A stretch of DNA of 45,465 nt from Planctomycetota bacterium (GTDB taxonomy: Bacteria; Planctomycetota; UBA1135; GCA-002686595). Position numbers and translations under genes: made by a program. This document shows positions 25,750 through 35,127 of the stretch, one piece after another. Positions within the stretch are counted from its first letter, which is position 1; each line of letters begins with the position of its first letter. The notes under the pieces were generated by a model. That model searched no databases. It was not told the DNA's origin and was given only the letters and a program-made list of their open reading frames with translations. The stretch is from positions 1 to 45,465 of the forward strand of contig VGZE01000011.1 of the NCBI GenBank assembly GCA_016872755.1, given 5' to 3'.

Positions 25750-26808
25750 CTAGTCGCGCAAGTAGTGGCAGGTGTACCCGCCCGGGTGCTTCTGCAGGTA
25801 GTCCTGGTGGTAGTCCTCGGCCGGCCAGAACTCGCCGGCCTCCTCGATCGCCGTGACCACCGGCCGCTTCCAGCGCCCGGACTTGTTCGCGCGCTCGATC
25901 GCCGCCTGCGCCTCCTTCCGCTCGGCTTCGTTCGCGACGAAGATCGCCGAGCGGTACGCGCTGCCGATGTCATTGCCCTGGCGATTCAGCGTGGTCGGGT
26001 CGTGCATCTTGAAGAACCAGTCGAGCAGCGCGGCGTAGCTCAGGCGGCTCGGGTCGTACACGACGCGCAGCGCCTCGGCGTGGCCGGATTTGCCGGTCTT
26101 CACGTCGTTGTAGGTCGCGTTCTTCACGCTGCCCCCGCAGTAGCCGACCTCGGTATCGAGCACGCCGGGGATCTCGCGCACGATCTCCTCCATGCCCCAG
26201 AAGCAGCCGCCGGCGAGCACGGACGTCCCTTGCGCGGTCGCGGGCGCGGCGGCGCCTTGGCCGAACAGGCTCGCGTACTCGGCGTAGCCTTCCCGGACGA
26301 GGTCCTTGGCCGGCACGAAGCGCAGCGCGGCCGAGTTGATGCAGTAGCGCTGCCCGGTCGGCGCGGGGCCGTCGTCGAAAACGTGGCCGAGGTGCGAGTC
26401 GGCGCGCGCCGAGCGCACCTCGACGCGCAGCATGCCGTGCGAGGTGTCGCGCTTCTCGGCGATCGGCGCGAGCGGCTGCGTGAAGCTCGGCCAGCCGGTC
26501 CCCGAGTCGAACTTGTCCTTCGACGAGAACAGCGGCTCGCCCGACACGATGTCGACGTAGATACCGTCCTCGTGGTGGTTCCAATAGGCGTTGCGGAACG
26601 GCGGCTCGGTCCCGCACTGCTGCGTGACGTGGAACTGCTCGGGCGTCAGCTTCTTCTTCAGGTCGTCGGTGGAGGGCTTCACGTAGGCACCTGCGGTGGG
26701 GGGCGCGGCGGACGGCTTCGGGTCCGCGCCGTACTCGGAGCCCGCGCTGCACCCGCAGGACAAGAGCACGACGGCGAGGAGCACGAGCCTTAGGGAGCGG
26801 AAATACAT
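25750..26808 (-). CDS. Lipid-anchored bifunctional methionine sulfoxide reductase (MsrB-MsrA)
   Basis: A 352-aa fusion that repairs both stereoisomers of methionine sulfoxide. A lipoprotein-like signal ([19 protein letters not shown]) places it outside the cytoplasm. MsrB comes first (about 47-170: [42 protein letters not shown], and catalytic Cys156 in [11 protein letters not shown]; Cys65 may be the resolving residue). MsrA follows (about 195-352: catalytic Cys202 in [48 protein letters not shown]). The MsrB zinc CxxC pairs are absent. Many fusions have MsrA first, so this order is the less common one. A thioredoxin-like electron donor is not nearby. It is divergent from acs. Confidence 0.9.
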   Translation of the reverse strand: MYFRSLRLVLLAVVLLSCGCSAGSEYGADPKPSAAPPTAGAYVKPSTDDLKKKLTPEQFHVTQQCGTEPPFRNAYWNHHEDGIYVDIVSGEPLFSSKDKFDSGTGWPSFTQPLAPIAEKRDTSHGMLRVEVRSARADSHLGHVFDDGPAPTGQRYCINSAALRFVPAKDLVREGYAEYASLFGQGAAAPATAQGTSVLAGGCFWGMEEIVREIPGVLDTEVGYCGGSVKNATYNDVKTGKSGHAEALRVVYDPSRLSYAALLDWFFKMHDPTTLNRQGNDIGSAYRSAIFVANEAERKEAQAAIERANKSGRWKRPVVTAIEEAGEFWPAEDYHQDYLQKHPGGYTCHYLRD

Positions 26809-26866
26809 GGCGTTTCGGATGCCGGAGGTCGCTGCGAGGTTTCGGTCGATTCGGGCGTGCGGATGG

Positions 26867-26872
26867 TAGGCT
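26867..26872 (+). promoter_or_regulatory. Candidate -10 box of acs
   Basis: TAGGCT lies 27 nt before the acs ATG, in the 91-bp gap shared with the divergent msrBA gene. No strong -35 is visible at the proper distance. The same hexamer precedes the nucleosidase gene at 32814. Confidence 0.35.
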
Positions 26873-26899
26873 CCGCCACCCCGCAACCAGGTCACGATC

Positions 26900-28849
<1,950 letters not shown>

Positions 28850-28896
28850 CTCGGCTCTCAGGATCAGTTTTCTCACCTTTGGGTCAGGGCGAAGCC

Positions 28897-28902
28897 TAGA
28901 CT
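28897..28902 (+). promoter_or_regulatory. Candidate -10 box of the endonuclease III-like gene
   Basis: TAGACT, identical to the pheS -10 box, ends 7 nt before the CTG at 28910. This spacing is the same as at purL, the TPR gene and the nucleosidase gene, and supports a leaderless start at that CTG. The -35 is unclear. Confidence 0.35.
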
Positions 28903-28909
28903 GGCGAGC

Positions 28910-29689
28910 CTGTCGCTCCCCCAGACCCTCGATCGGCTCGAGAAACAGCACGGCTCGCAGCGGCGGCCGCTGCTGCGCACGCCGTTCGCGTGGATCGTGT
29001 GGCACAACGTCGCGTACCTCGTCGATGACGAGCACCGGTTGCGCGCCTATCGCGCGCTCGAGCGGCGCGTCGGTCTGGACCCCAAGGCCATCGCGGCCGC
29101 CTCGAACGAGGATCTGCTCTCGATCGCGAAGCTCGGCGGGCCGATCGCCGACAAGCGCGTGCAGAAGCTCAAGGCCTGCGCCGAGCTCGCGCTCGCGCTC
29201 GGCGGCGGCGATCTCGGCCAGTTGCTGTCGGAGCCGACCGCCAAGGCGCGCCGGCAGCTCGAACGCTTCCCGTCGATCGGCGCGATCGGGGCCGAGCAGA
29301 TCCTGTTGTTCTGTGACGCTTGGCCGGTGCTGGCGCTGGAGGCGCATGGGTTGCGCGTGCTGCTGCGCTTGGGCTACGGCGTCGAGAGCGACGACTATGC
29401 CAGCGCCTATCGCAGCGCGCAGCGCGCGGCAGCGTCCGAAATGGCCGAGCAGTGCACCGGGCTGCAGCGCGCGTACATGCTGCTCCGCCTGCACGGACTG
29501 AACGTGTGCAAGCGCAGCGCGCCGCACTGCGGCGAGTGTGCGATCGCGAGCATGTGTCCGTCCGCGGGGAAGGTCGTGGAAATCGCGGCCGCGCCGGCCA
29601 CGGCGCTGGCGGCGACGACGGCGAAGCCGGCTGCCAAGCCGGCCCGCAAGAACAGCGCGACCAAGCCGGCGCGCGCGAAGGCGAAGTAG
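28910..29689 (+). CDS. Endonuclease III-like DNA glycosylase-fold protein with [4Fe-4S] motif
   Basis: HhH-GPD family protein, 259 aa from CTG 28910. The region before the first GTG (28997) is clearly coding: LDRLEKQHGSQRR and TPFAWIVWHNVAYLV, which resembles the start of the glycosylase fold, so a GTG start would truncate it. The hairpin-helix region reads RFPSIGAIGAEQILLF and the cluster ligands are C-x6-C-x2-C-x5-C (Cys200, 207, 210, 216), the Nth/MutY pattern. Aligning by eye to E. coli Nth, the lyase lysine (K120) is Ile126 and the catalytic Asp (D138) is Glu144, so normal bifunctional Nth chemistry is doubtful. A Lys/Ala-rich tail (about 230-259) may bind DNA. The DUF523 gene begins 2 nt later. 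Confidence 0.75.
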   Translation: MSLPQTLDRLEKQHGSQRRPLLRTPFAWIVWHNVAYLVDDEHRLRAYRALERRVGLDPKAIAAASNEDLLSIAKLGGPIADKRVQKLKACAELALALGGGDLGQLLSEPTAKARRQLERFPSIGAIGAEQILLFCDAWPVLALEAHGLRVLLRLGYGVESDDYASAYRSAQRAAASEMAEQCTGLQRAYMLLRLHGLNVCKRSAPHCGECAIASMCPSAGKVVEIAAAPATALAATTAKPAAKPARKNSATKPARAKAK

Positions 29690-29691
29690 CC

Positions 29692-30153
29692 GTGGCGGAG
29701 GCGCGACAGCCGGTGCTCGTCAGCGCCTGCCTGCTCGGCGAGGCCTGTCGCTACGACGGTCGTCACAACCGCGACGCCGCGCTGGAGCGCGAGCTCGAAG
29801 CGCGCAACGAACACGCCGTGCCGTTCTGCCCGGAGGAACACGGCGGCCTGGGCACGCCGCGGCCCGCCGCCTGGCTCGATGCCGGCGCGGCGGACGTGCT
29901 CGACGGTCGCGCGCGCGTGTTGACCGAGGCCGGTACCGATGTGACGCGCGAGTTTCGCGCGGGCGCCGAGGGCGCGCTGGCGGTCTGTCGCGAGCAGCGG
30001 ATCGCCAAGGCGTACTTGAAGGAGCGCTCGCCGTCCTGCGGCTGCGCGCACACGCATGTCGGCGGGCGATTGGTCGCCGGGTCGGGCCTGACGAGCGAGC
30101 TGTTGCGCCGCAACGGCGTCGCGGTCGTAGGCGTCGAAGGCCGGCGCGAGTAG
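29692..30153 (+). CDS. DUF523 family protein, TudS-like (possible thiouracil desulfurase)
   Basis: A 153-aa protein from GTG 29692, 2 nt after the previous stop. The DUF523 motifs are VSACLLGEACRYDGRHN, VPFCPEEHGGLGTPRP, and AYLKERSPSCGC. Cys13, Cys46 and Cys116 match the three cysteines that bind an iron-sulfur cluster in TudS, a DUF523 member that removes sulfur from 2-thiouracil. Function here is inferred from family only; DUF523 is broad and most members are untested. Coupling with the FeS glycosylase-like gene is probably by shared transcription and does not prove shared function. Confidence 0.75.
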   Translation: MAEARQPVLVSACLLGEACRYDGRHNRDAALERELEARNEHAVPFCPEEHGGLGTPRPAAWLDAGAADVLDGRARVLTEAGTDVTREFRAGAEGALAVCREQRIAKAYLKERSPSCGCAHTHVGGRLVAGSGLTSELLRRNGVAVVGVEGRRE

Positions 30154-30167
30154 CGCCGGCTCGGCGC
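30153..30167. terminator. Candidate two-way hairpin at a convergent junction
   Basis: GCGCCG / CGGCGC with loop GCT (30153-30167) lies between the stop of the DUF523 gene and the stop of the convergent beta-helix gene. An outer pair AGTAGC/GCTACT flanks it. There is no T-run, so factor-independent termination would be weak. Confidence 0.35.
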
Positions 30168-30179
30168 ACCGCGGCCCTG

Positions 30180-31355
30180 CTACTGCGGCACGATCACGGC
30201 CGCGACGGGGCGCAGCAGGCCCTGCGTCACGCTCAGCGGTTGCAGGACCATCTGCAGGCCGAGCAGCCCAGTGTCGTTCGGGATCGAGTAGTTCTTGATG
30301 CCGAAACCGCCGCCGGGGCTCAGGATTCCGAGCGACATGAAGGTCGCCGGATTCAGGAACGCCGTCCCCAGGCCGGGCACTGCGATCGGCGCGCCGGGAC
30401 CGAAGGAGAACAGCGCGTAGCTCGCGCCCGACGGTAAAGTGAAGCTGAGCAGCCAGGTCGCACCTGGCTTGGGATCGCCGACGGCCTCGATCGTGCCCGG
30501 CAGCGTCGCGTTCGTGCCGGCGATGACGGCCGGGTAGCTGCCGTAGTTGAAGCAGTTCAACGGCGTTCCGGAACCCGCCGATCCCGGCCAGGCGAGGTAG
30601 ATCGAGCCGGTGCCGGACTGCAGCGTGGAGTTGGCCTGGTACACGGAGCCGGCCTTGACCGCGCTGGCGCCCTCGCCGCCGGCGGTCGCGACTCCGAACG
30701 GGCAGTTGCTGGCGAACTCCGAGCACAGGTAGCCGCCGTTTCCGCCGCGCAGCGTCGAGTCGAGCACGAGCAGCGCGCCGCTGCCGATGTCGACGGCCGC
30801 GTGGTTGACCTGGCCGAGCTGGATCGCCTGGGAGAACGAGCAGATGTCGACGTCGTTCTGCGCCGAGCGAATGTTGCAGCGCTCGAGAGCGACGAAGGGG
30901 ATGCCGGTCGTCTTGAGGCCCTCGACGCCGTTGCCGAGCCCGGTCGCGCCCGACAGCGGCTCGGGGATCTCGACCTCGTACAGGAACAACGAGGCGAAGC
31001 CGCTGCCGCCGATCGGCGTGGGCGGATCGAAGCAGTCGAAATTCGAGCTGAACTTCGCGTTCGTGATCGTCACGCTGCCGCTGCCGGGGCCGGCGAGCCG
31101 CACCAACGGTTGGGAGATGCAACCGATCGTGTTGGCTTCGATCCGGAGCAGCGGATCACCCAGGATCGTGATCGGCTTGGTGATCGACACATTGCCCTGC
31201 GGCACCTGGGTCTGCACCAGGATCACGTCGTTGGGCGCGGCGGCTGCGAGCGCGGCGGCCAGCGTCGGCTGGTCGGTCGGCACGCGGATCTGGCCCGCTT
31301 GCGCGGGCAGGGCGGGAATGAGCAGGGTGGCAAGGGCAATGGCGAGTCGCGGCAT
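30180..31355 (-). CDS. Secreted right-handed beta-helix protein of unknown function
   Basis: A 391-aa protein with a signal peptide (LAIALATLLIPALPAQAGQ). The next part, IRVPTDQPTLAAALAAAAPN and DVILVQTQVPQGNVSITKPI, is the usual start of a parallel beta-helix (pectate-lyase-like) domain, followed by short strand repeats with paired cysteines (TIGCIS, FDCFDP, CSEFASNCPFG). The last 100 residues (DPKPGATWLLSFTLPSG ... PNDTGLLGLQMVLQPLSVTQ) look like a C-terminal beta-sandwich shared by many secreted proteins of Planctomycetota-type genomes; that link is from memory. No catalytic residues are recognised. A cell-surface or extracellular role is likely. Confidence 0.65.
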   Translation of the reverse strand: MPRLAIALATLLIPALPAQAGQIRVPTDQPTLAAALAAAAPNDVILVQTQVPQGNVSITKPITILGDPLLRIEANTIGCISQPLVRLAGPGSGSVTITNAKFSSNFDCFDPPTPIGGSGFASLFLYEVEIPEPLSGATGLGNGVEGLKTTGIPFVALERCNIRSAQNDVDICSFSQAIQLGQVNHAAVDIGSGALLVLDSTLRGGNGGYLCSEFASNCPFGVATAGGEGASAVKAGSVYQANSTLQSGTGSIYLAWPGSAGSGTPLNCFNYGSYPAVIAGTNATLPGTIEAVGDPKPGATWLLSFTLPSGASYALFSFGPGAPIAVPGLGTAFLNPATFMSLGILSPGGGFGIKNYSIPNDTGLLGLQMVLQPLSVTQGLLRPVAAVIVPQ

Positions 31356-31380
31356 GAAAATCCTTCGAAGAGACCTGCAA

Positions 31381-31715
31381 CTAGCCCAACTTCCGCAGTT
31401 TCGATGGACGATCTGAGTCCTGACAAGGACTTATGTCCGTTTTCTCCCAAATGTTGTCACTACACGGGCGCGACGACCGGCGAGCGGTCGCTGGTCTCTT
31501 GCGCCCTCGCCGAACCGTCGTGTGCCTCAGGTACATCGCTGGCTTCGCCTGGCACTATTTCTCGCGATGCAGAGCGCCGCGGACAATCGGCAATGTTGTC
31601 ACTACATCGACTTTTTAGCGTTGTTGACTGCCGAATTGCCTTTCCGACGCTGCAGATGCAAGTCGAGCATCCGCAATTGACTTCCGCTTTTTCCCAACTG
31701 CGGAAGTTGGGCTAG
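31381..31715. mobile_element. MITE-like element with 20-bp perfect terminal inverted repeats
   Basis: CTAGCCCAACTTCCGCAGTT at 31381-31400 is found as its exact reverse complement at 31696-31715, 335 bp end to end. The ends begin and finish with CTAG, which is the target of IS630-type elements that duplicate TA, so the true ends may lie within CTAG. No transposase is encoded. Base composition is lower in GC than its surroundings. No longer target duplication is visible outside the ends. This could alternatively be an old regulatory palindrome, but the length and perfect ends favour a non-autonomous transposon. Confidence 0.6.
31450..31606 (+). repeat. 15-bp direct repeat inside the MITE-like element
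   Basis: AATGTTGTCACTACA occurs at 31450-31464 and again at 31592-31606, 142 bp apart, both inside the element. A nearby perfect hairpin AGTCCT/AGGACT (loop GACA) lies near the left end. Confidence 0.7.
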
Positions 31716-31788
31716 CCTACGCAAACGGTTTCGGAGCGCCAGCACGCGGCCTCACCAGCGACGCCTCGCGGCGCCGGGGGACGAAGCT

Positions 31789-32745
31789 CTACCCGGCCTT
31801 GGCCGGTGGCACCGCCGCCGGATCCTCTTGCTTCCACCAATCACCGGCCGCGACCTCCCTGATCCCCTCGGCATAGGTCCGCGGTGTCCAGCCGAGCTCG
31901 TGCACGGCGTTGGTGATGTCGTGCTCGTGGTGCAGCCCGAAGTAGGCCGAGGAGCGCCGGTACTCGGTCGTGTCCTTGAACCAGCTCAGCACGGTCATCC
32001 CCATGTCGATCCACTTCTTGGGGATGTTGCGCCGCTTGACCTTGCCGCTGGTCGCCGCGATGGTCAGGTCGATGAATTCGTTGTACGGGATGCCGGCCGG
32101 ACCGGCGAGCTCGTAGATGCAGTCGACCCCGCGCGTGAAGTCGAAGAACCGGATCACCGCCTCGACCACGTCCTCGACGTGCACCGGGTTGATCTTCGAG
32201 CGCCCGTCGTGGGGGATCCACAGGCTGCCGCCCTGCGCGCCGCACTTCTTGAGCAGCGGCGCCGTGTGCCGGAAATCGCCGCGGCCGTAGACCAGCGTCG
32301 GCCGGAAGCTCGCCCATTCGAAGCCGGAGCCGCGGATGATCTTCTCCTGCACGCGCTTGGAGTCGCGGTAGTACGAATAGACCGGTGCACCGATCACGGC
32401 CGAGGAGATGATCCACAGGCGGATGTCGGGAGAGCCCGAGCGCTTGGCTTCCTTGATCAGGTTGTCCGTGCCCTGCACGTTGACCTTCTGCATCTCCTCC
32501 TCGGTGAAGTGGTCGTGCGCGCTGGCGAGGTGCAGCAGGATGTCGATGCCGTCGAGGAAGCCCTCCAGCGACTTGGCATTGGTCAGGTCGCCGCTGTGGA
32601 TCTCGATCGGCCGCTCGACCGGCTTCTCGATGGCGCTCTCGCGACCGGGGCGTGCCAGCGCGCGCACGTCGTGACCGGCGCGCGCCAGTCCGTGGACCAT
32701 GTAGCGACCGATGAATCCTGTGGCTCCGGTGACGGCGATGTGCAT
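31789..32745 (-). CDS. NAD-dependent epimerase/dehydratase (extended SDR)
   Basis: A 318-aa extended short-chain dehydrogenase. The Rossmann motif is VTGATGFIGRYMVHGLARAG (GxxGxxG), DLTNAKSLEGFLDGIDILLH follows, the catalytic Tyr-Lys pair is YRDSK, and RPTLVYGRGDF and NPVHVEDVVEAVIRFFD are typical. Members act on nucleotide sugars, sterol-like substrates or other hydroxyl compounds; substrate is unknown here. Being next to the polysaccharide cluster makes a sugar substrate plausible, but the gene is on the opposite strand and divergent from it. Confidence 0.85.
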   Translation of the reverse strand: MHIAVTGATGFIGRYMVHGLARAGHDVRALARPGRESAIEKPVERPIEIHSGDLTNAKSLEGFLDGIDILLHLASAHDHFTEEEMQKVNVQGTDNLIKEAKRSGSPDIRLWIISSAVIGAPVYSYYRDSKRVQEKIIRGSGFEWASFRPTLVYGRGDFRHTAPLLKKCGAQGGSLWIPHDGRSKINPVHVEDVVEAVIRFFDFTRGVDCIYELAGPAGIPYNEFIDLTIAATSGKVKRRNIPKKWIDMGMTVLSWFKDTTEYRRSSAYFGLHHEHDITNAVHELGWTPRTYAEGIREVAAGDWWKQEDPAAVPPAKAG

Positions 32746-32758
32746 GGGGATCGTCGCG

Positions 32759-32806
32759 AGTGTAGCAGGGCGCGCGCGTGTGCCGAAGCCGCCGGCCGCT
32801 TAGGCT
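32759..32806. promoter_or_regulatory. Divergent promoter pair for the epimerase and the nucleosidase genes
   Basis: On the minus strand, TTCGGC and TACACT (32759-32764) are 17 bp apart, 13 nt from the epimerase ATG. On the plus strand, TAGGCT (32801-32806) ends 7 nt before the nucleosidase ATG at 32814. The two promoters share a 68-bp gap, so they may affect one another. Confidence 0.4.
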
Positions 32807-32813
32807 GGTGGCC

Positions 32814-33515
32814 ATGGCGCAAGATCCCTCCGGCGCCGCGGGCGCGAGCGGCATCGGCATCCTGTGCGCGCTGCGCGAGGAACTCGGCGGGCTCGCCGTG
32901 GCGGTCGTCGCGCGCAGTCAGTCCCAAGGGCTGGAGCTGTGCGCGCTGGGGCGCTCGCAACTGGGCCTGGATCCGGACGGACCGCCGTTGTGGGCCTGTG
33001 TCTGCGGTGTCGGCAAGGTGCATGCGGCTCGCGCGGCGACGCTGCTGGTCGAGCGCGGCGCGCGCGACGCGCTGCTCGTCGTGGGGACCTGCGGGGGCAT
33101 GCGCAAGGGTCTGGTGCCCGGGACGCTGGTGCACGCCGAGCGCGCGATCCAGGCCGACCTCGCCGTGCGGCACGCGCGCGAGCAGCGCGCGGACGCGCAA
33201 CTCCTGGCGCTGTGGGAGGGGGTCGCCGGCGGCGTGCGCGGAGCCTTCCTGACCGCCGATCGGCCGGTTCTTTCCGCCTGGCGGCGCTGGCGCGTCGCGC
33301 GGCACGTCGTGGGGCCCTGCGTGGCCGACATGGAAACGGCTGCCGCCTCGGCGGTGGCGCAGGCCGCCGGGGTGCGCTGGGCCGCCCTGCGCGCGGTGAC
33401 CGATCGAGCCGACACCATGGGCCCGCTGTCGTTCCGGCAGCACTTTCCAGTCCAGGCCGGGCGCGCAGCCGATACGATTCCCCAACTGTTGCGGCGCTGG
33501 CGTCCGCGCTCCTGA
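32814..33515 (+). CDS. Phosphorylase-superfamily protein (nucleosidase-like)
   Basis: A 233-aa protein of the PNP/UDP superfamily fold: GIGILCALREELGGLAVAVV at the start, VCGVGKVHAARAATLLVERG, VVGTCGGMRKGLVPGTLVHA, and the conserved VADMETAAASAVAQAAGVRW followed by ALRAVTDRAD. Met and Glu of DMETAA bind ribose and the Asp of TDRAD would be the catalytic acid. Members include MTA/SAH nucleosidase, futalosine hydrolase and hopanoid-side-chain phosphorylase (HpnG); I cannot separate these. The upstream frame is open but ATG 32814 fits the -10 spacing and the domain start. Confidence 0.7.
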   Translation: MAQDPSGAAGASGIGILCALREELGGLAVAVVARSQSQGLELCALGRSQLGLDPDGPPLWACVCGVGKVHAARAATLLVERGARDALLVVGTCGGMRKGLVPGTLVHAERAIQADLAVRHAREQRADAQLLALWEGVAGGVRGAFLTADRPVLSAWRRWRVARHVVGPCVADMETAAASAVAQAAGVRWAALRAVTDRADTMGPLSFRQHFPVQAGRAADTIPQLLRRWRPRS

Positions 33516-33551
33516 GCGCCGCATCCCCCCCCGGAAGCAATCTCGTACACA

Positions 33552-35078
33552 ATGGCCGACGACTTGGCGGACTCAGCCGCATCCTCCTCGGTCGCACCGA
33601 TGTCCCTGGCAGGAACCCTCGTGCGGCGGCACTTCGAGCCGCTGACCCTGACCGCGCAGGTCCTCTTGGATCTATGCGTGCTGCTCGGCGCGTGCTGGCT
33701 CGGCTGGTGGGCCGGCGCGCTCATCGACGTGCCGGGCGCGATCCCGCCGGTGACCAGCTACGAGAAGCTGTGGTACCTGACCTCGGCCGTGTGCCTGGTC
33801 ACCTTCCACGCGTTCGGGATGTACAGCCCGGTCAAGAGCCTGCTGAACGTCGAGGAGTTCAAGGCCATCGCGAAGAGCACGGTGGTCTCCTTCCTGGTGC
33901 TGTTCACGTTGATCGCGTTCCTGCGCGTGACCAAGCAGCAGCCCGCGGACGGGGTCTTCGCGTGGCTGGTCCGACTGCACCGGCTGGTGGACGTCGAGTT
34001 CAGCGTCGAGCAGGTCTCGCGCCTGACGGTCCTGATCACCTTCGTGCTGATCTGGTTCCTCACGACGGTCAGCCGCTTCTGCACGTTCAAGCTGATCCAG
34101 TGGCTGCACCGGCACGGCATCGGCAACCGCAACGTGCTGATCATCGGCACCGGCACGACCGGCCGCTGGCTGGAGCGCAAGTTCGTGATCGTCCCCACCC
34201 TGGGACTGCGGCTGATCGGCTTCGTCTCCGAATCCCCCGGCGACGTCGGCAAGCGCGTGGATCGCGCCGATGTGCTCGGTTCGCTCGACGATCTCGACGA
34301 TCTGGTTCGCGCGCACAAGGTCTCCGAGGTCTTCGTCGCGCTGCCCGAGGCGGACGAGGGGCACGTGCTCGGCATCATCGAGCGGCTCGAGCGCCTGGGC
34401 GTCACCTACCGCGTGGTGCCGCGCTTCTACCACCTGATGGGACAGCGCGTGCGCATCGAGAACCTCGACTCGATTCCGCTGATCACGAGCGCGGAACGCG
34501 ATCCCGGCCTGATCGGCCTGTTCGGCAAGCGCGTGCTCGACATCGTCGGGGCGAGCTTCGTGCTGCTGTGCACGGCCCCGTTGTTCCTGATCGCCGCGAT
34601 CCTGATCCGGCGCGAGTCGCCGGGGCCGGTTTTCTTCGTGCAGAACCGCATCGGCAAGGACGGCCGCTCCTTCCCGATGCTGAAGTTCCGCACGATGTAC
34701 ACGCACTTGTCGGGGGACGCGCTCAAGCCCAAGGACCACCACGATCCGCGCGTGACCAACAGCGGGCGCTTCCTGCGGCGCTACTCGCTGGACGAGCTGC
34801 CGCAGTTCTTCAACGTGCTGCGGGGCGAGATGAGCATCGTCGGCCCACGCCCGGAGATGAAGTTCATCGTCGACAATTACGGGCCGCTGGAGCGCGAGCG
34901 CCTGCGCGCCAAGCCCGGCATCACCGGCCTGTGGCAGATCTCCTACCACCGTTCGGCCGCCATCCACGAAAACCTCGATTACGACATCTACTACGTCGAG
35001 AACCGCTCGCTGCTGCTGGACGTGCTGATCATTTTCCTGACGGTCTTCGCCGTGGCCAAGGGCACGGGAGCGCATTAG
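33552..35078 (+). CDS. Polyprenyl-phosphate sugar phosphotransferase (WbaP/WcaJ type)
   Basis: Starts the sugar chain by moving a sugar-1-phosphate from a nucleotide sugar to undecaprenyl phosphate. The 508-aa protein has four or five N-terminal membrane helices (about 28-190), a Rossmann-like cytoplasmic domain (NRNVLIIGTGTTGRWLERKF; residues about 195-320), and the C-terminal catalytic bacterial transferase domain (KRVLDIVGASFVLLC, ESPGPVFFVQNRIGKDGRSF, MLKFRTMY, RRYSLDELPQFFNVLRGEMS, IVGPRPEM, KPGITGLWQIS). Which sugar is used cannot be read from the sequence. It is the first gene of the glycosyltransferase cluster and begins 36 nt after the nucleosidase gene. Confidence 0.92.
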   Translation: MADDLADSAASSSVAPMSLAGTLVRRHFEPLTLTAQVLLDLCVLLGACWLGWWAGALIDVPGAIPPVTSYEKLWYLTSAVCLVTFHAFGMYSPVKSLLNVEEFKAIAKSTVVSFLVLFTLIAFLRVTKQQPADGVFAWLVRLHRLVDVEFSVEQVSRLTVLITFVLIWFLTTVSRFCTFKLIQWLHRHGIGNRNVLIIGTGTTGRWLERKFVIVPTLGLRLIGFVSESPGDVGKRVDRADVLGSLDDLDDLVRAHKVSEVFVALPEADEGHVLGIIERLERLGVTYRVVPRFYHLMGQRVRIENLDSIPLITSAERDPGLIGLFGKRVLDIVGASFVLLCTAPLFLIAAILIRRESPGPVFFVQNRIGKDGRSFPMLKFRTMYTHLSGDALKPKDHHDPRVTNSGRFLRRYSLDELPQFFNVLRGEMSIVGPRPEMKFIVDNYGPLERERLRAKPGITGLWQISYHRSAAIHENLDYDIYYVENRSLLLDVLIIFLTVFAVAKGTGAH

Positions 35079-35127
35079 CTCCGTACTGGAGATCGCACCC
35101 GCGCCGTTGCAGACTGCTGCCCGCAGC

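Larger units (their letters stand above)
31356..31788. other. 433-bp intergenic region holding a MITE-like element
   Basis: Lies between two minus-strand genes. Most of it is a 335-bp element with terminal inverted repeats; outside that only a 25-bp leader for the beta-helix gene and about 70 bp after the epimerase stop remain. It is visibly richer in A and T than the rest of the window. The open frames inside are short and resemble nothing I know. Confidence 0.7.

Noticed and set aside
31433-31618. A 61-codon open frame inside the MITE-like element
   Set aside because: No ribosome site, no similarity I recognise, and no transposase motif.
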